64,000 nucleotides of DNA. Origin: Streptomyces iranensis. GTDB taxonomy: Bacteria > Actinomycetota > Actinomycetes > Streptomycetales > Streptomycetaceae. Positions 32,859 to 40,427 of this stretch are shown piece by piece. The position numbers and the translations under genes were made by a program. The stretch spans positions 248,001 to 312,000 of the forward strand of contig NZ_JAGGLR010000010.1 in NCBI RefSeq assembly GCF_017874715.1, given 5' to 3'. Positions within the stretch are counted from its first letter, which is position 1. Every line of letters begins with the position of its first letter. The notes beneath the pieces are model-generated. The model worked only from the letters and a program-made list of their open reading frames with translations. It ran no database searches and was not told where the DNA came from.

Positions 32859-34106
32859 GTGAGCTCGGGCGGGCTGGAGCTGCCCCCCGGTGACGGAGGT
32901 CCCGGGGGTGACGGCTCCACCGACGCACCTCCCGGCGCGGTGTCCGTGGTGCGGCCGATGGAGATCGGAGCGGAACTGGACTGGGGCGCCGAAGCCTGGA
33001 GCGAGGTGCGCACACGCGCACGCCGGGCCGGGCGGGCCTACATCTGGCTCAACCTCGTGGAACAGCGGCTGCGCGCCGTCGTCAGCGCCGTGCTGCGGCC
33101 CATCTACGAACCGGTCCACGGCGAGGACTGGGTCATCGCCGCGGCCGGCCCCGCCGGGCAGGAGTGGGTGCAGCGGGCGGTCGCCGTACGGGAGGTCAGC
33201 CGGCGCAAGGGCTATCTGCTCGACCCGGCCGACGACAATGTCGTCAGCTTCCTGACCCTGCCGCAGCTGCGTGAGCTCCTCGTCCAGCACTGGCCGTGCT
33301 TCGAGCCGTACCTCGACGACCGCCGCGAGGTGGAGCTGGCCCTGGACGAGCTGGAAGTCTCCCGCAACGTGGTCTCCCGCAACCGCGCCCTGTCCGAGAC
33401 GGTCCTCGCCCAGGCCGAGCGGGCCTCCGCCCGGCTGCTGGAGATCCTCGGCAGCGGCACCGGCTCCCCCTCCGCCGACCGGCTGCCCATCGACGCCGTC
33501 GAGGATCTCGTCGGCGACCGCTACGCCGATGTGGTCGGCGTCCATTCCGACCGGGTGCGGCTCCAGCGCCAGCTGCCCGCCGAGGACCTCTTCGGCAACG
33601 CCCGCCGCCTCGACGCCGTAGGCATCGGGCTCAACCTCCTGGTCCAGAACTACTCGGGCCGCCGGCTGGTCCGGCTGGCCGAATCCGGCTGCCGGGCCCG
33701 GCTGCTCTTCCTCAACCCGGCGAGCAGCGCGGTGCGGCGGCGGGAGCGCGAGCTCGGCCTGAAGAAGGGCGAGATGAGCCGCTCGGTGGAGATGAACATC
33801 CTCCATATGCGGCGGGTGCGCGCCCGGCTGCGGGACCCGGACGCGTTCGAGATCCATGTCTTCGACGAGACGCCCCGCTTCACCGCCTACCTGGTCAACG
33901 GCGACGGCGCGGACGGCCTCGCCGTCGTCCAGTCGTATCTGCGCAAGGCCCGGGGCATGGAGGCCCCGGTCCTGGTGCTGCGCGGCGGCGGACGGGGCCG
34001 TGAGGTCGTCCGCGAGGGTGCGGCCGAGGAGGGCGAGGGCGGGCTCTTCGGCACCTACCGCGAGGAGTTCGAAAGCGTCTGGGCGGACTCCCGGCCGGTG
34101 TCCTGA
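32859..34106 (+). CDS. SAV2148-type HEPN domain protein
   Basis: A 415-residue protein starting at GTG 32859 (a ggaagg ribosome site precedes it; ATG 32835 is an alternative). It has the conserved 'MEIGAELDWGAEAW', 'VEQRLRAVVSAVLRPIYEPVHGEDW' and 'GKG-less' HEPN-like helical region followed by 'LPIDAVEDLVGDRYADVVGVHSDRVRLQRQL' (split for length) and 'RLVRLAESGCRARLLFLNPAS'. The family is widespread in Streptomyces and predicted to be cytoplasmic. HEPN proteins are often RNases, but a confident R-x4-6-H active site was not seen. Function unknown. Confidence 0.75.
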   Translation: MSSGGLELPPGDGGPGGDGSTDAPPGAVSVVRPMEIGAELDWGAEAWSEVRTRARRAGRAYIWLNLVEQRLRAVVSAVLRPIYEPVHGEDWVIAAAGPAGQEWVQRAVAVREVSRRKGYLLDPADDNVVSFLTLPQLRELLVQHWPCFEPYLDDRREVELALDELEVSRNVVSRNRALSETVLAQAERASARLLEILGSGTGSPSADRLPIDAVEDLVGDRYADVVGVHSDRVRLQRQLPAEDLFGNARRLDAVGIGLNLLVQNYSGRRLVRLAESGCRARLLFLNPASSAVRRRERELGLKKGEMSRSVEMNILHMRRVRARLRDPDAFEIHVFDETPRFTAYLVNGDGADGLAVVQSYLRKARGMEAPVLVLRGGGRGREVVREGAAEEGEGGLFGTYREEFESVWADSRPVS

Positions 34107-34179
34107 ACTGACGTCGGTGTCCTGAACTGACGGCGGTGTCGTGAATTGACGCTATGAGTGTCCTGAACTCACGCTATGA
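34097..34179. repeat. 19-23-bp imperfect repeat spanning two stop codons
   Basis: Four units of the type ggtgtcctgaactgacg start at 34097, 34116, 34135 and about 34158; the last two end in ctatga. The HEPN stop TGA (34104-34106) is inside unit one and the ABC ATPase stop (34174-34176) inside unit four. The convergent gap is therefore made of the array. Confidence 0.85.
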
Positions 34180-34992
34180 GCCGGTGCCCTGGTACGGGGG
34201 GCGCAGGGCGCGGGCGGCCCAGCGGCCGTCGGTGCGGCTGATGTGCACCGGGTGGTCGAAGCACTTGGTGATGTGGTCCGTGGTCACCACCTCGTCCACC
34301 GCGCCCGACGCCAGGCACTCCCCGGTGCGCAGCAGCATGGCGTGGGTGGTGCTGGCGGGCAGCTCCTCCAGGTGGTGGGTGACCAGGACCGTGGCCAGTT
34401 CGGGGTGGTCCCGGCGCAGGGTGTCCAGGCTCTCCAGCAGCTGCTCACGGGCGGCCAGATCCAGACCGGTGGCCGGTTCGTCGAGGAGCAGCAGCCGGGG
34501 GAGGGGCATCAGCGCCCGTGCGATCAGCACCCGGCCGCGCTGACCCTGCGACAGGGTCGGCCAGCGCGCGTCCAGCTTCCCGCCCATGCCCAGGGTGGTC
34601 AGCAGCCGGTCGGCCCGGTCGCGCTGGTCGGGGGTGGGGTGGTGGCGGGGGACCGGCTCCACGGTGTTGGTCAGCCCGGTGAGCACCACGTCCCGCACCC
34701 GCAGCGGTGAGCGCAGCGGATGCCGGGGGTCCACATGGCCCACGAAGGACCGCAGCTCCCGCAGATCCACCCGCCCCAGCGTGCGGCCGAGGACCTCCAC
34801 CGTGCCGCGTGTGGGGTGCACCAGCGCGCCCGCCAGGCTGAGCAGGGTGGACTTGCCCGCGCCGTTGGAGCCGAGCAGCGCCCAGTGCTCGCCCTGGTGG
34901 ACGGTGAGCGAGATCGAGCGCAGCAGCGGGGTGCCGTCGCGCACCACATCCACCTCGCGCAGCCTGAGTACGGGGACGGCAGGGGCGGTCAC
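34174..34992 (-). CDS. ABC transporter ATP-binding protein (ModF/YlmA-like)
   Basis: A 272-residue stand-alone ATPase whose GTG start overlaps the stop of the FCD regulator (GTGA). Walker A 'LLGSNGAGKSTLL', signature 'LSQGQRGRVLIARAL', Walker B 'LLLLDEPATGLD' and the H-loop 'VTHHLEELPA' are complete. The closest relatives are ModF/YlmA-type ATPases that lack a membrane partner. No permease is encoded nearby. Co-expression with a GntR-type regulator suggests that a ligand of the regulator relates to the ATPase's role, which is unknown. Confidence 0.84.
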   Translation of the reverse strand: MTAPAVPVLRLREVDVVRDGTPLLRSISLTVHQGEHWALLGSNGAGKSTLLSLAGALVHPTRGTVEVLGRTLGRVDLRELRSFVGHVDPRHPLRSPLRVRDVVLTGLTNTVEPVPRHHPTPDQRDRADRLLTTLGMGGKLDARWPTLSQGQRGRVLIARALMPLPRLLLLDEPATGLDLAAREQLLESLDTLRRDHPELATVLVTHHLEELPASTTHAMLLRTGECLASGAVDEVVTTDHITKCFDHPVHISRTDGRWAARALRPPYQGTGS

Positions 34993-35783
34993 GGGGCCGC
35001 CACCTCCTTTTCGCTGTTGTCGCTTTCGAGTTCGCTTGTGTCGCTGCTGCTGCCGCGGCTGCCGCCGCCGTCGTTGCCGCCGCCGCCGTCGTCGTCGCCG
35101 CCGAAGAGTTCCATGACGGCCTCGAGGTGGGAGACCGTGGCCGCGATCGCGGTGTCGGCGTCCCCGCGCGCCAGCCCGTCCAGCAGCTCGGCGTGGGCGC
35201 ACGACACATCGGGCAGGGCGGGCTCATGGCTGACCATCTCCACCAGCGCCTCGCGCAGCACCGGCAGGACGGAGGTGAACAGGCCGAGCAGCACGGCGTT
35301 CCCGGACAGCTCCACCACGGTCCGGTGGAAGGCCAGATCGGCGTCCACGAAGGCGGCCGGATCGCCTCCGGCCCGCTTCTCGCGCAGCGCGAGATGGTCC
35401 CGCAGCCGCCCGATGTCCTCGGGGCGGATGCGCCCGGCGGCCAGCCGGGCGGCCTCGACCTCGAGGGCGCGGCGCACCTCGTACACCTCCCGCAGCCGGG
35501 CCCGGCGCAGCAGCCGCCGCATATCGCCCTCCCCGGCGGGCGCCGGGGGCCGCGCGGCGTAGGTGCCCGAGCCGTGGCGCACCTCGACCAGCCCGTCATG
35601 GGCCAGCAGGCGTACGGCCTCCCGCACCGAGGAGCGGCCGACGCCCAGTTCGGCGGCGAGCGCCACCTCGTTGGGCAGCCGCTCGCCGGGCCGCCAGCGG
35701 CCCTCGCCGAGCATCGCGCGCAGGGCGCTCTCGACCCGTGGCACCACGGGTCCGTGCCGCAAGCGTGCCGTCTCCGCCGCCAC
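34989..35783 (-). CDS. FadR/GntR family transcriptional regulator (FCD domain)
   Basis: A 264-residue regulator; GTG at 35783 is preceded by a GGGAGAGG ribosome site. The winged helix is 'RWRPGERLPNEVALAAELGVGRSSVREAVRLL' (shown in parts, about residues 30-60). The C-terminal FCD domain has 'REVYEVRRALEVEAARLAA', 'ADLAFHRTVVELSGN' and 'SCAHAELLDGLARGD', including the metal-binding Asp/His residues of the family. The tail is Gly/Asp/Ser-rich. A perfect 22-bp palindrome 54 bp upstream is the obvious operator. It also faces the DEDDh exonuclease gene, which may be co-regulated. Confidence 0.88.
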   Translation of the reverse strand: MAAETARLRHGPVVPRVESALRAMLGEGRWRPGERLPNEVALAAELGVGRSSVREAVRLLAHDGLVEVRHGSGTYAARPPAPAGEGDMRRLLRRARLREVYEVRRALEVEAARLAAGRIRPEDIGRLRDHLALREKRAGGDPAAFVDADLAFHRTVVELSGNAVLLGLFTSVLPVLREALVEMVSHEPALPDVSCAHAELLDGLARGDADTAIAATVSHLEAVMELFGGDDDGGGGNDGGGSRGSSSDTSELESDNSEKEVAAP

Positions 35784-35836
35784 CGCGCCGCCTCTCCCTG
35801 AACGATCATCCGAGGACGGCGGGGACTCTAACACAG

Positions 35837-35858
35837 AGTCCTCAGACGTCTGAGGACT
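35837..35858. promoter_or_regulatory. 22-bp perfect palindromic operator for the FCD regulator
   Basis: Each half-site reads agtcctcagac and the two meet at the central acgt. GntR/FadR-type operators characteristically contain a central cagacgtctg-like dyad. It is in the 158-bp divergent region, 54 bp from the regulator start and 84 bp from the exonuclease start. Confidence 0.8.
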
Positions 35859-35941
35859 TGGTCCGGTGTCCCGGCCGTTGTCAGTGGTGCATGGGAAGGT
35901 GGTGCACACATGGGGGAAGTACGACAAAGGGAGGGGCGGCC

Positions 35942-36664
35942 ATGGGCTGGCACCGGGGGCTGCTGATCGGATTCGACCTGGAGACGACGGGCACCGATCC
36001 GCGCACGGCACGGATCGTGACGGCGGCCGTGGTCGAGGTGAGGGGCGGGGAGTCGATCGGGCGCCGCGAGTGGCTGGCCGACCCCCAAGTGCCCATCCCC
36101 GAGGACGCCGTGGCGGTGCACGGGATCACCGGTGAGCGGGCGGCGGCGGAGGGCAGGCCCGCGCGCGAGGTGGTCGAGGAGGTCGCCGAGGTGCTGGTGG
36201 CCCACTGGCGGGCCGGCGCCCCGGTGGTGGCGTACAACGCGGCGTTCGATCTCAGCCTGCTCGCCGCCGAGTTGGGGCGGCACGGACTGCGCCCGCTGAG
36301 CGAGCGGCTGGAGGGCACCGAGACCGGCCCCGTCGTGGATCCGTACACGATAGACCGCGCCGTCGACCGCTACCGCAAGGGCAAGCGCACGCTGGAGGCC
36401 GTCTGCGGGGAGTACGGGGTGGTGCACGACCGCGCCCATGACGCCGGGGCGGACGCGCTGGCGGCGGTGCGGGTCGCCTGCGCGCTCGCCGAGCGGTACG
36501 GCGAGGTCGCCGGGCTCGAGCTGTGGGACCTCCACCGCAAGCAGGTGGGGTGGTACGCGCACTGGGCGGCCGACTTCCAGTCCTGGCTGCGCCGCAAGGG
36601 CACGCCGGACGCGGTCGTGGACGGCGGCTGGCCGCTGCGGGCGGCGGGGGCCGTGGTGGGGTAG
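35942..36664 (+). CDS. 3'-5' exonuclease, DEDDh type (DnaQ-like)
   Basis: A 240-residue exonuclease. Exo I is 'GFDLETTGTDP' (Asp, Glu), Exo II 'VAYNAAFDLSLL' (Asp), Exo III 'HDRAHDAGADALA' (His and Asp), a full DEDDh set. The fold corresponds to the proofreading subunit family but without a polymerase domain, so it is a stand-alone exonuclease for DNA or RNA processing. It diverges from the FCD regulator, separated by its palindrome. Confidence 0.88.
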   Translation: MGWHRGLLIGFDLETTGTDPRTARIVTAAVVEVRGGESIGRREWLADPQVPIPEDAVAVHGITGERAAAEGRPAREVVEEVAEVLVAHWRAGAPVVAYNAAFDLSLLAAELGRHGLRPLSERLEGTETGPVVDPYTIDRAVDRYRKGKRTLEAVCGEYGVVHDRAHDAGADALAAVRVACALAERYGEVAGLELWDLHRKQVGWYAHWAADFQSWLRRKGTPDAVVDGGWPLRAAGAVVG

Positions 36665-36750
36665 CGGCCCGCCGGGCGGATATCGGAGCGCGCCGCACCG
36701 ATGAGTTTCCGGCGGCGGGCCGGTCCGTACGGGTAGGGGGGACGGACCGT

Positions 36751-36778
36751 GGACCGCGGCCCACGGACCGCGGCCCAC
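36751..36778 (+). repeat. 14-bp exact duplication upstream of the DinB-like gene
   Basis: ggaccgcggcccac occurs twice in tandem (36751, 36765), ending 25 bp before the next start codon. Confidence 0.75.
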
Positions 36779-36803
36779 GGACTCGAGCGAGGAGAAGACG
36801 ACC

Positions 36804-37397
36804 GTGACCGACGAACAGACCACCATGATCGATTTCGGACCCACAGCGCAGCGGGTGACGGCGCTGCTCCGCGGCGTCACGGACGAGCAGCTCAGCGCGC
36901 CCACACCATGTGGCGCCTACTCCGTCGCAGATCTGCTCGACCACTTCATGGGGCTCGCCCTCGCCATGCGCCACGCCGCCGAGAAGACCACGGCCGTGGC
37001 GGGCCCCGCCCCCGGGCAGGGGTCGGCCGACCGGCTGGACCCCGACTGGCGGCAGGAACTGCCGCGCCGCCTGGACGCGCTGGCCGTGGCCTGGCGCGAG
37101 CCGTCCGCCTGGCTGGGCACCACGGAGGCCGGGGGCGTCACCATGCCCGCCCAGATGATGGGCATCGTGGCGCTGGACGAGCTGGTGATCCACGGCTGGG
37201 ATCTCGCCCGCGCCACCGGCCAGCCCTACGACTGCGATCCCCGCAGCGTCGAGACCATCATCGAATGGCTGGCGGCGGTCCCGGACGAGGAGCGCCCGAA
37301 GGAGCTGTTCGGCCCCATGATCCCCGTCCCGGCCGACGCGCCGCGGCTGGACCGCGCGATCGCCTTGAGCGGCCGCGACCCGGGATGGCGCGCCTGA
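36804..37397 (+). CDS. TIGR03086 family metal-binding (DinB-like) protein
   Basis: A 197-residue helical protein of the mycothiol-dependent maleylpyruvate isomerase N-terminal / DinB superfamily. 'CGAYSVADLLDHFMGLALAMRHAAE' and 'DELVIHGWDLARATGQ' contain the histidine and glutamate positions used for metal binding. Family members use mycothiol, the actinobacterial thiol, but the substrate is unknown. GTG at 36804 is preceded by gaggagaag. Confidence 0.85.
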   Translation: MTDEQTTMIDFGPTAQRVTALLRGVTDEQLSAPTPCGAYSVADLLDHFMGLALAMRHAAEKTTAVAGPAPGQGSADRLDPDWRQELPRRLDALAVAWREPSAWLGTTEAGGVTMPAQMMGIVALDELVIHGWDLARATGQPYDCDPRSVETIIEWLAAVPDEERPKELFGPMIPVPADAPRLDRAIALSGRDPGWRA

Positions 37398-37557
37398 GCG
37401 AATGCCGCACGGCGCGTTGGTCGGTCCGCGTGTCGGCGTGCGGTCGGTCGGGCCGGGGCTCGCTTGGCAGCCCCGGGCCGTTCGTCCCGGTGTGGGGTGC
37501 GCGGCGGATCTGGACGCCTGCGGCGGGCTGTTCCCCTCCCCGCCCCTTCCCAAATCT

Positions 37558-38119
37558 GGGGCTCCGCCCCAGACCCCGAGGGGCTGCGCCCCAGACCCCG
37601 GGTGGGGGCTTCGCCCCAGATCCCGGACCGGGGCTTCGCCCCAGACCTCGGGTGTGGGGGCTTCGCGTCGGACCTCGGGTCGGGGTTTCGCCTCGGGCCT
37701 TGGGCGGGGGTTTCGCCTCGGACCCCGGGTGGGGGTTTCGCCTCGGGCCCCGGACCGGGGCTTCGCGTCGGGCCTCGGGTCGGGGTTTCGCCTCAGGCCT
37801 CGGGTGGGGGCTTCGCCTCAGACCCCGGGTGGGGGTTTCGCCTCGGGCCCCGGACCGGGGGCTGCGCCTCGGACCCCGGACCGGGGCTTCGCCCCAGGCC
37901 CCGGGTGGGGGCTTCGCCTCAGACCCCGGGTGGGGGTTTCGCCTCGGACCCCGGACCGGGGCTTCGCCTCGGACCCCGGGCGGGGGCTCCGCCTCAGACT
38001 CCGGACCGGGGCTCCGCCTCGGACCCCGGGTGGGGCTGCGCCCCGGACCCCGGACCGGGGCTCCGCCTCAGACCTCGGGCGGGGGCTGCGCCTCGGACCC
38101 CGGGCCGGGGCTTCGTCCC
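37558..38119 (+). repeat. 25-bp GC-rich minisatellite, 22 units and a partial
   Basis: Twenty-two consecutive units (18 of exactly 25 bp, the others 22, 27, 26 and 24 bp) run from 37558 to 38106, followed by a partial unit. The unit begins ggggcttcgcctc or ggggtttcgcctc and ends accccgggtg or ccccggacc. Each unit starts with a short ggggc-ttc-gcccc-like stem. Copies differ at a few sites, so the array is old or gene-converting. Confidence 0.95.
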
Positions 38120-38182
38120 TTCCCGCAGCATCGACATGTGGGTCCGGCGGGTGGCAGGGGCTCCGGCCCTGGGCCCCGGGGT

Positions 38183-38201
38183 CCAGGGGCGGAGCCCCTG
38201 G
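38183..38201. terminator. Short perfect stem-loop after the minisatellite
   Basis: Arms ccaggggc (38183-38190) and gcccctgg (38194-38201) with a gga loop. It shares the gggg-n-cccc theme of the array and lies 79 bp after the end of the APH-like gene as read on the minus strand. Confidence 0.55.
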
Positions 38202-38279
38202 TATCGGGAAGGGGCGGGGAGGGGAAAGCATCGATCGGCGGCTCAGCCGCGGGGTGGGCCCTGAAGCGGAGCCGTTCGT

Positions 38280-39194
38280 TCAGAACGTGTGCCAGCGCAC
38301 CGCCGTGTCACCCTCCCGCAGGGAGGCGATGCGGCGGGCGAACTCGGCGCGGGCCGCCGGGTTGCCCGGGGCGTGCTGGGAGACCCAGGCGCAGCTGGCG
38401 GTCTCCCGCGCGCCCCGCAGCACCGCGCAGCCGGGCCACTCGCGGACGTCCCGGCCGTACTCCGCCACGAACGCGTCGTACTCCGCCGCGTCGAGCCCAT
38501 AGCGGTCCCGGGACAGGGCCATCACCACCAGATCGTGCTCGCGCAGATCGTGCGAGAAGGTCTCCAGGTCCACCAGCACCGGGCCTTCCGGGCCGATATG
38601 CACATTGCGCGGCAGCGCGTCGCCGTGGATCGGGCCGGGGGTGAGGCGCGGGGTCAGCTCCTCGACGGCGGCCGCGAAGTCGTCCCGGCGGGCGCGCAGA
38701 TACGCCGCGTCCGCCGGGTCGATCGCGTCCCCGGCCAGCCGCAGCCAGCGCTCGACCCCGCCCAGCAGATCGCGGCGCGGCAGGGGAAGCGGCGCCGGGT
38801 CGCCGGGCGGGTCGGGCAGGGCGTGCACCATCCGCAGCAGCTCCGCGAGATCGCGCGCCCCGGCGGGGCGTACCGGGTCGGGAAGCCGCTGCCAGTACGT
38901 GACGAGATGGTTGGCGAACGGAAGCGGCTGCTCGGGGCCGAAGCGCCGGTCGGGGCGGACCGCGGGCAGCCCCTCCCGGGCCAGCCAGTCGGCGATCCTC
39001 AGCTCCCGGGCGGCCCGGTCCCACACCTCCAGGTCGCGGCTGATCCGGACCACCAGGGAGAGGCTGTCGACGGCGAAGACGGCGTTCTCACCGAGGGCCA
39101 GCAGCCGGGCCTCCGCCGTACCGGCCCGGTAGGGCGGCAGCGCGGCCGAGAGCACCGCCCGCGCCCGCTCCTCCGTGAACGCGACCTCCGCCAC
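38280..39194 (-). CDS. Aminoglycoside phosphotransferase-fold kinase (APH family)
   Basis: A 304-residue kinase-like protein. The GTG at 39194 is chosen because ggagaagggg lies seven bases upstream and the family fold starts there. Catalytic loop 'PGPIHGDALPRNVHIG' gives the HGDxxxxN motif, and 'VLVDLETFSHDLREHDL' the metal-binding Asp (DxE rather than DFD). Nucleotide-binding is hinted by 'NAVFAVDSLSLVVRIS'. Most such chromosomal APH proteins phosphorylate small metabolites (choline, homoserine or sugars) rather than antibiotics. The gene diverges from the sugar ABC importer. Confidence 0.82.
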   Translation of the reverse strand: MAEVAFTEERARAVLSAALPPYRAGTAEARLLALGENAVFAVDSLSLVVRISRDLEVWDRAARELRIADWLAREGLPAVRPDRRFGPEQPLPFANHLVTYWQRLPDPVRPAGARDLAELLRMVHALPDPPGDPAPLPLPRRDLLGGVERWLRLAGDAIDPADAAYLRARRDDFAAAVEELTPRLTPGPIHGDALPRNVHIGPEGPVLVDLETFSHDLREHDLVVMALSRDRYGLDAAEYDAFVAEYGRDVREWPGCAVLRGARETASCAWVSQHAPGNPAARAEFARRIASLREGDTAVRWHTF

Positions 39195-39473
39195 CGCATG
39201 CCCCTTCTCCTCGCCGAGTTCTCGTCGCCAACTTCTCGTCGTCGACTTCTCCCTGCCGACGGCCAAGTCTCGCATCGAGCCGTGCGACCCCCGCCGCATC
39301 GACGTCCGCATCGACGTCCGTAGCGCCGTACCGACCGCCGTACCGACCGCCGTACCGACGGCCGCATCGACTTCGCAGGTAGAACCGCTTGACTGCACCG
39401 CCCACCCTCCGCACGATGACGTGGGCTCTCCCTCCCGGACCGCCCTCCCACCGCGTCCGAAGGGGGCCCTGCC
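39195..39473. promoter_or_regulatory. Divergent promoter region, APH-like gene / sugar importer
   Basis: 279 bp with a cluster of 12-bp repeats at 39296-39373. A ttgact hexamer at 39389-39394 lies 80 bp before the importer start and could be a -35 box, though the -10 match is weak. Confidence 0.4.
39296..39373 (+). repeat. 12-bp direct repeats in the importer promoter region
   Basis: cgcatcgacgtc occurs at 39296 and 39308, then cgtaccgaccgc at 39327 and 39339, cgtaccgacggc at 39351 and cgcatcgactt at 39363. About six related units, all within the divergent promoter region. Confidence 0.75.
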
Positions 39474-40427
39474 GTGATACCCGTGACCGCCGACCCGGCG
39501 CGCTCGGACCGGGGCTCCGCCAAGGGCCGGGGTTCAGCCAAGGGTTCGGGCAGCGGCGTGACGCGCCGACAGGGCTCCGCCCACGGGGCGTGGTTCCTGG
39601 TCCTGCCCGCGCTGATCCCGATTCTCCTCCTCAGCGTCGGCCCGCTCCTCTACGGCATCGCGCTCGCATTCACCGACTCCCAGGCGGGCCGCACCGACCC
39701 CACTCAGTGGATCGGGCTGCTCAACTTCCAGGACCTGCTGCGCGACACCCTCTTCTGGGAGTCCTTCCGGATCGGCCTGGTGTGGGCGGTGGCCGTCTCC
39801 GTACCGCAGTTCCTGCTCGCGCTCGGCCTCGCGCTGCTGCTCCACCAGGATTTGCGGTTCCGCTGGCTGTCGCGGGCGCTCGCGATCGTCCCCTGGGCGA
39901 TGCCGGAGGTCGTGGTCGGCATCATGTGGCGGCTGGTGTACCACCCCGACGCGGGGGTGCTCAACGAGACGCTGGGCACCCACCGCGACTGGCTCGGCAG
40001 TCTGTCCACCGCCCTGCCCGCCGTCGTCGTGGTCGGCATCTGGGCACGGCTTCCGCAGGTCACGGTCACCTTGCTGGCCGGGCTCTCGAATGTGCCGCGC
40101 GAACTGCACGAGGCCGCGGCCATGGACGGCGCCGGTGCCTGGCGCCGCTTCCGTGCCGTCACCTGGCCCGCCATCAGGCCCATCGCCCTCGCCATCAGCG
40201 CGCTCAGCTTCATCTGGAACGTCAACTCCTTCGCGCTGGTCTACGTCCTGACGGGCGGCGGGCCCGGCGGCCGCACCCGGCTGCCGATGCTCTTCGCCTA
40301 TGAAGAGGCCTTCCGCTACGGCCAGTTCGGCTACGCGGCGGCGATGGGCTGTGTGCTGGTGGCGGTGGTCTCCATCCTGCTGGCCGTCCATCTCGTGGCC
40401 CGGCTGAAGGGAGACGACGAGGCATGA
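39474..40427 (+). CDS. Carbohydrate ABC transporter permease, MalF type
   Basis: A 317-residue membrane protein, GTG at 39474 with aaggggg ribosome site. A Pro/Ser/Gly-rich lead of about 35 residues precedes six helices. The EAA loop 'ELHEAAAMDGAGAWRRFRAVTWPAIRP' (conserved EAA---G) binds the ATPase. It is the first gene of an importer operon: permease, permease, binding protein. The second gene overlaps by ATGA. Confidence 0.9.
   Translation: MIPVTADPARSDRGSAKGRGSAKGSGSGVTRRQGSAHGAWFLVLPALIPILLLSVGPLLYGIALAFTDSQAGRTDPTQWIGLLNFQDLLRDTLFWESFRIGLVWAVAVSVPQFLLALGLALLLHQDLRFRWLSRALAIVPWAMPEVVVGIMWRLVYHPDAGVLNETLGTHRDWLGSLSTALPAVVVVGIWARLPQVTVTLLAGLSNVPRELHEAAAMDGAGAWRRFRAVTWPAIRPIALAISALSFIWNVNSFALVYVLTGGGPGGRTRLPMLFAYEEAFRYGQFGYAAAMGCVLVAVVSILLAVHLVARLKGDDEA

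Larger units (their letters stand above)
37398..38279. other. Non-coding region occupied mainly by a 25-bp minisatellite
   Basis: 882 bp between the DinB-like gene and the APH-like gene. All six frames contain long open frames here only because the GC-rich repeat lacks stop codons; the peptides are low-complexity and repeat in every frame. After the array, a hairpin at 38183-38201 may terminate the convergent transcripts. Confidence 0.8.

Noticed and set aside
37558..38106. Possible CRISPR array
   Set aside because: The units are contiguous with no unique spacers, and no cas genes are near.
37402..38502. Very long open frames with glycine/proline repeat peptides in several frames
   Set aside because: They come from the stop-free 25-bp array; the same peptide repeats in all three frames, which is not coding evidence.
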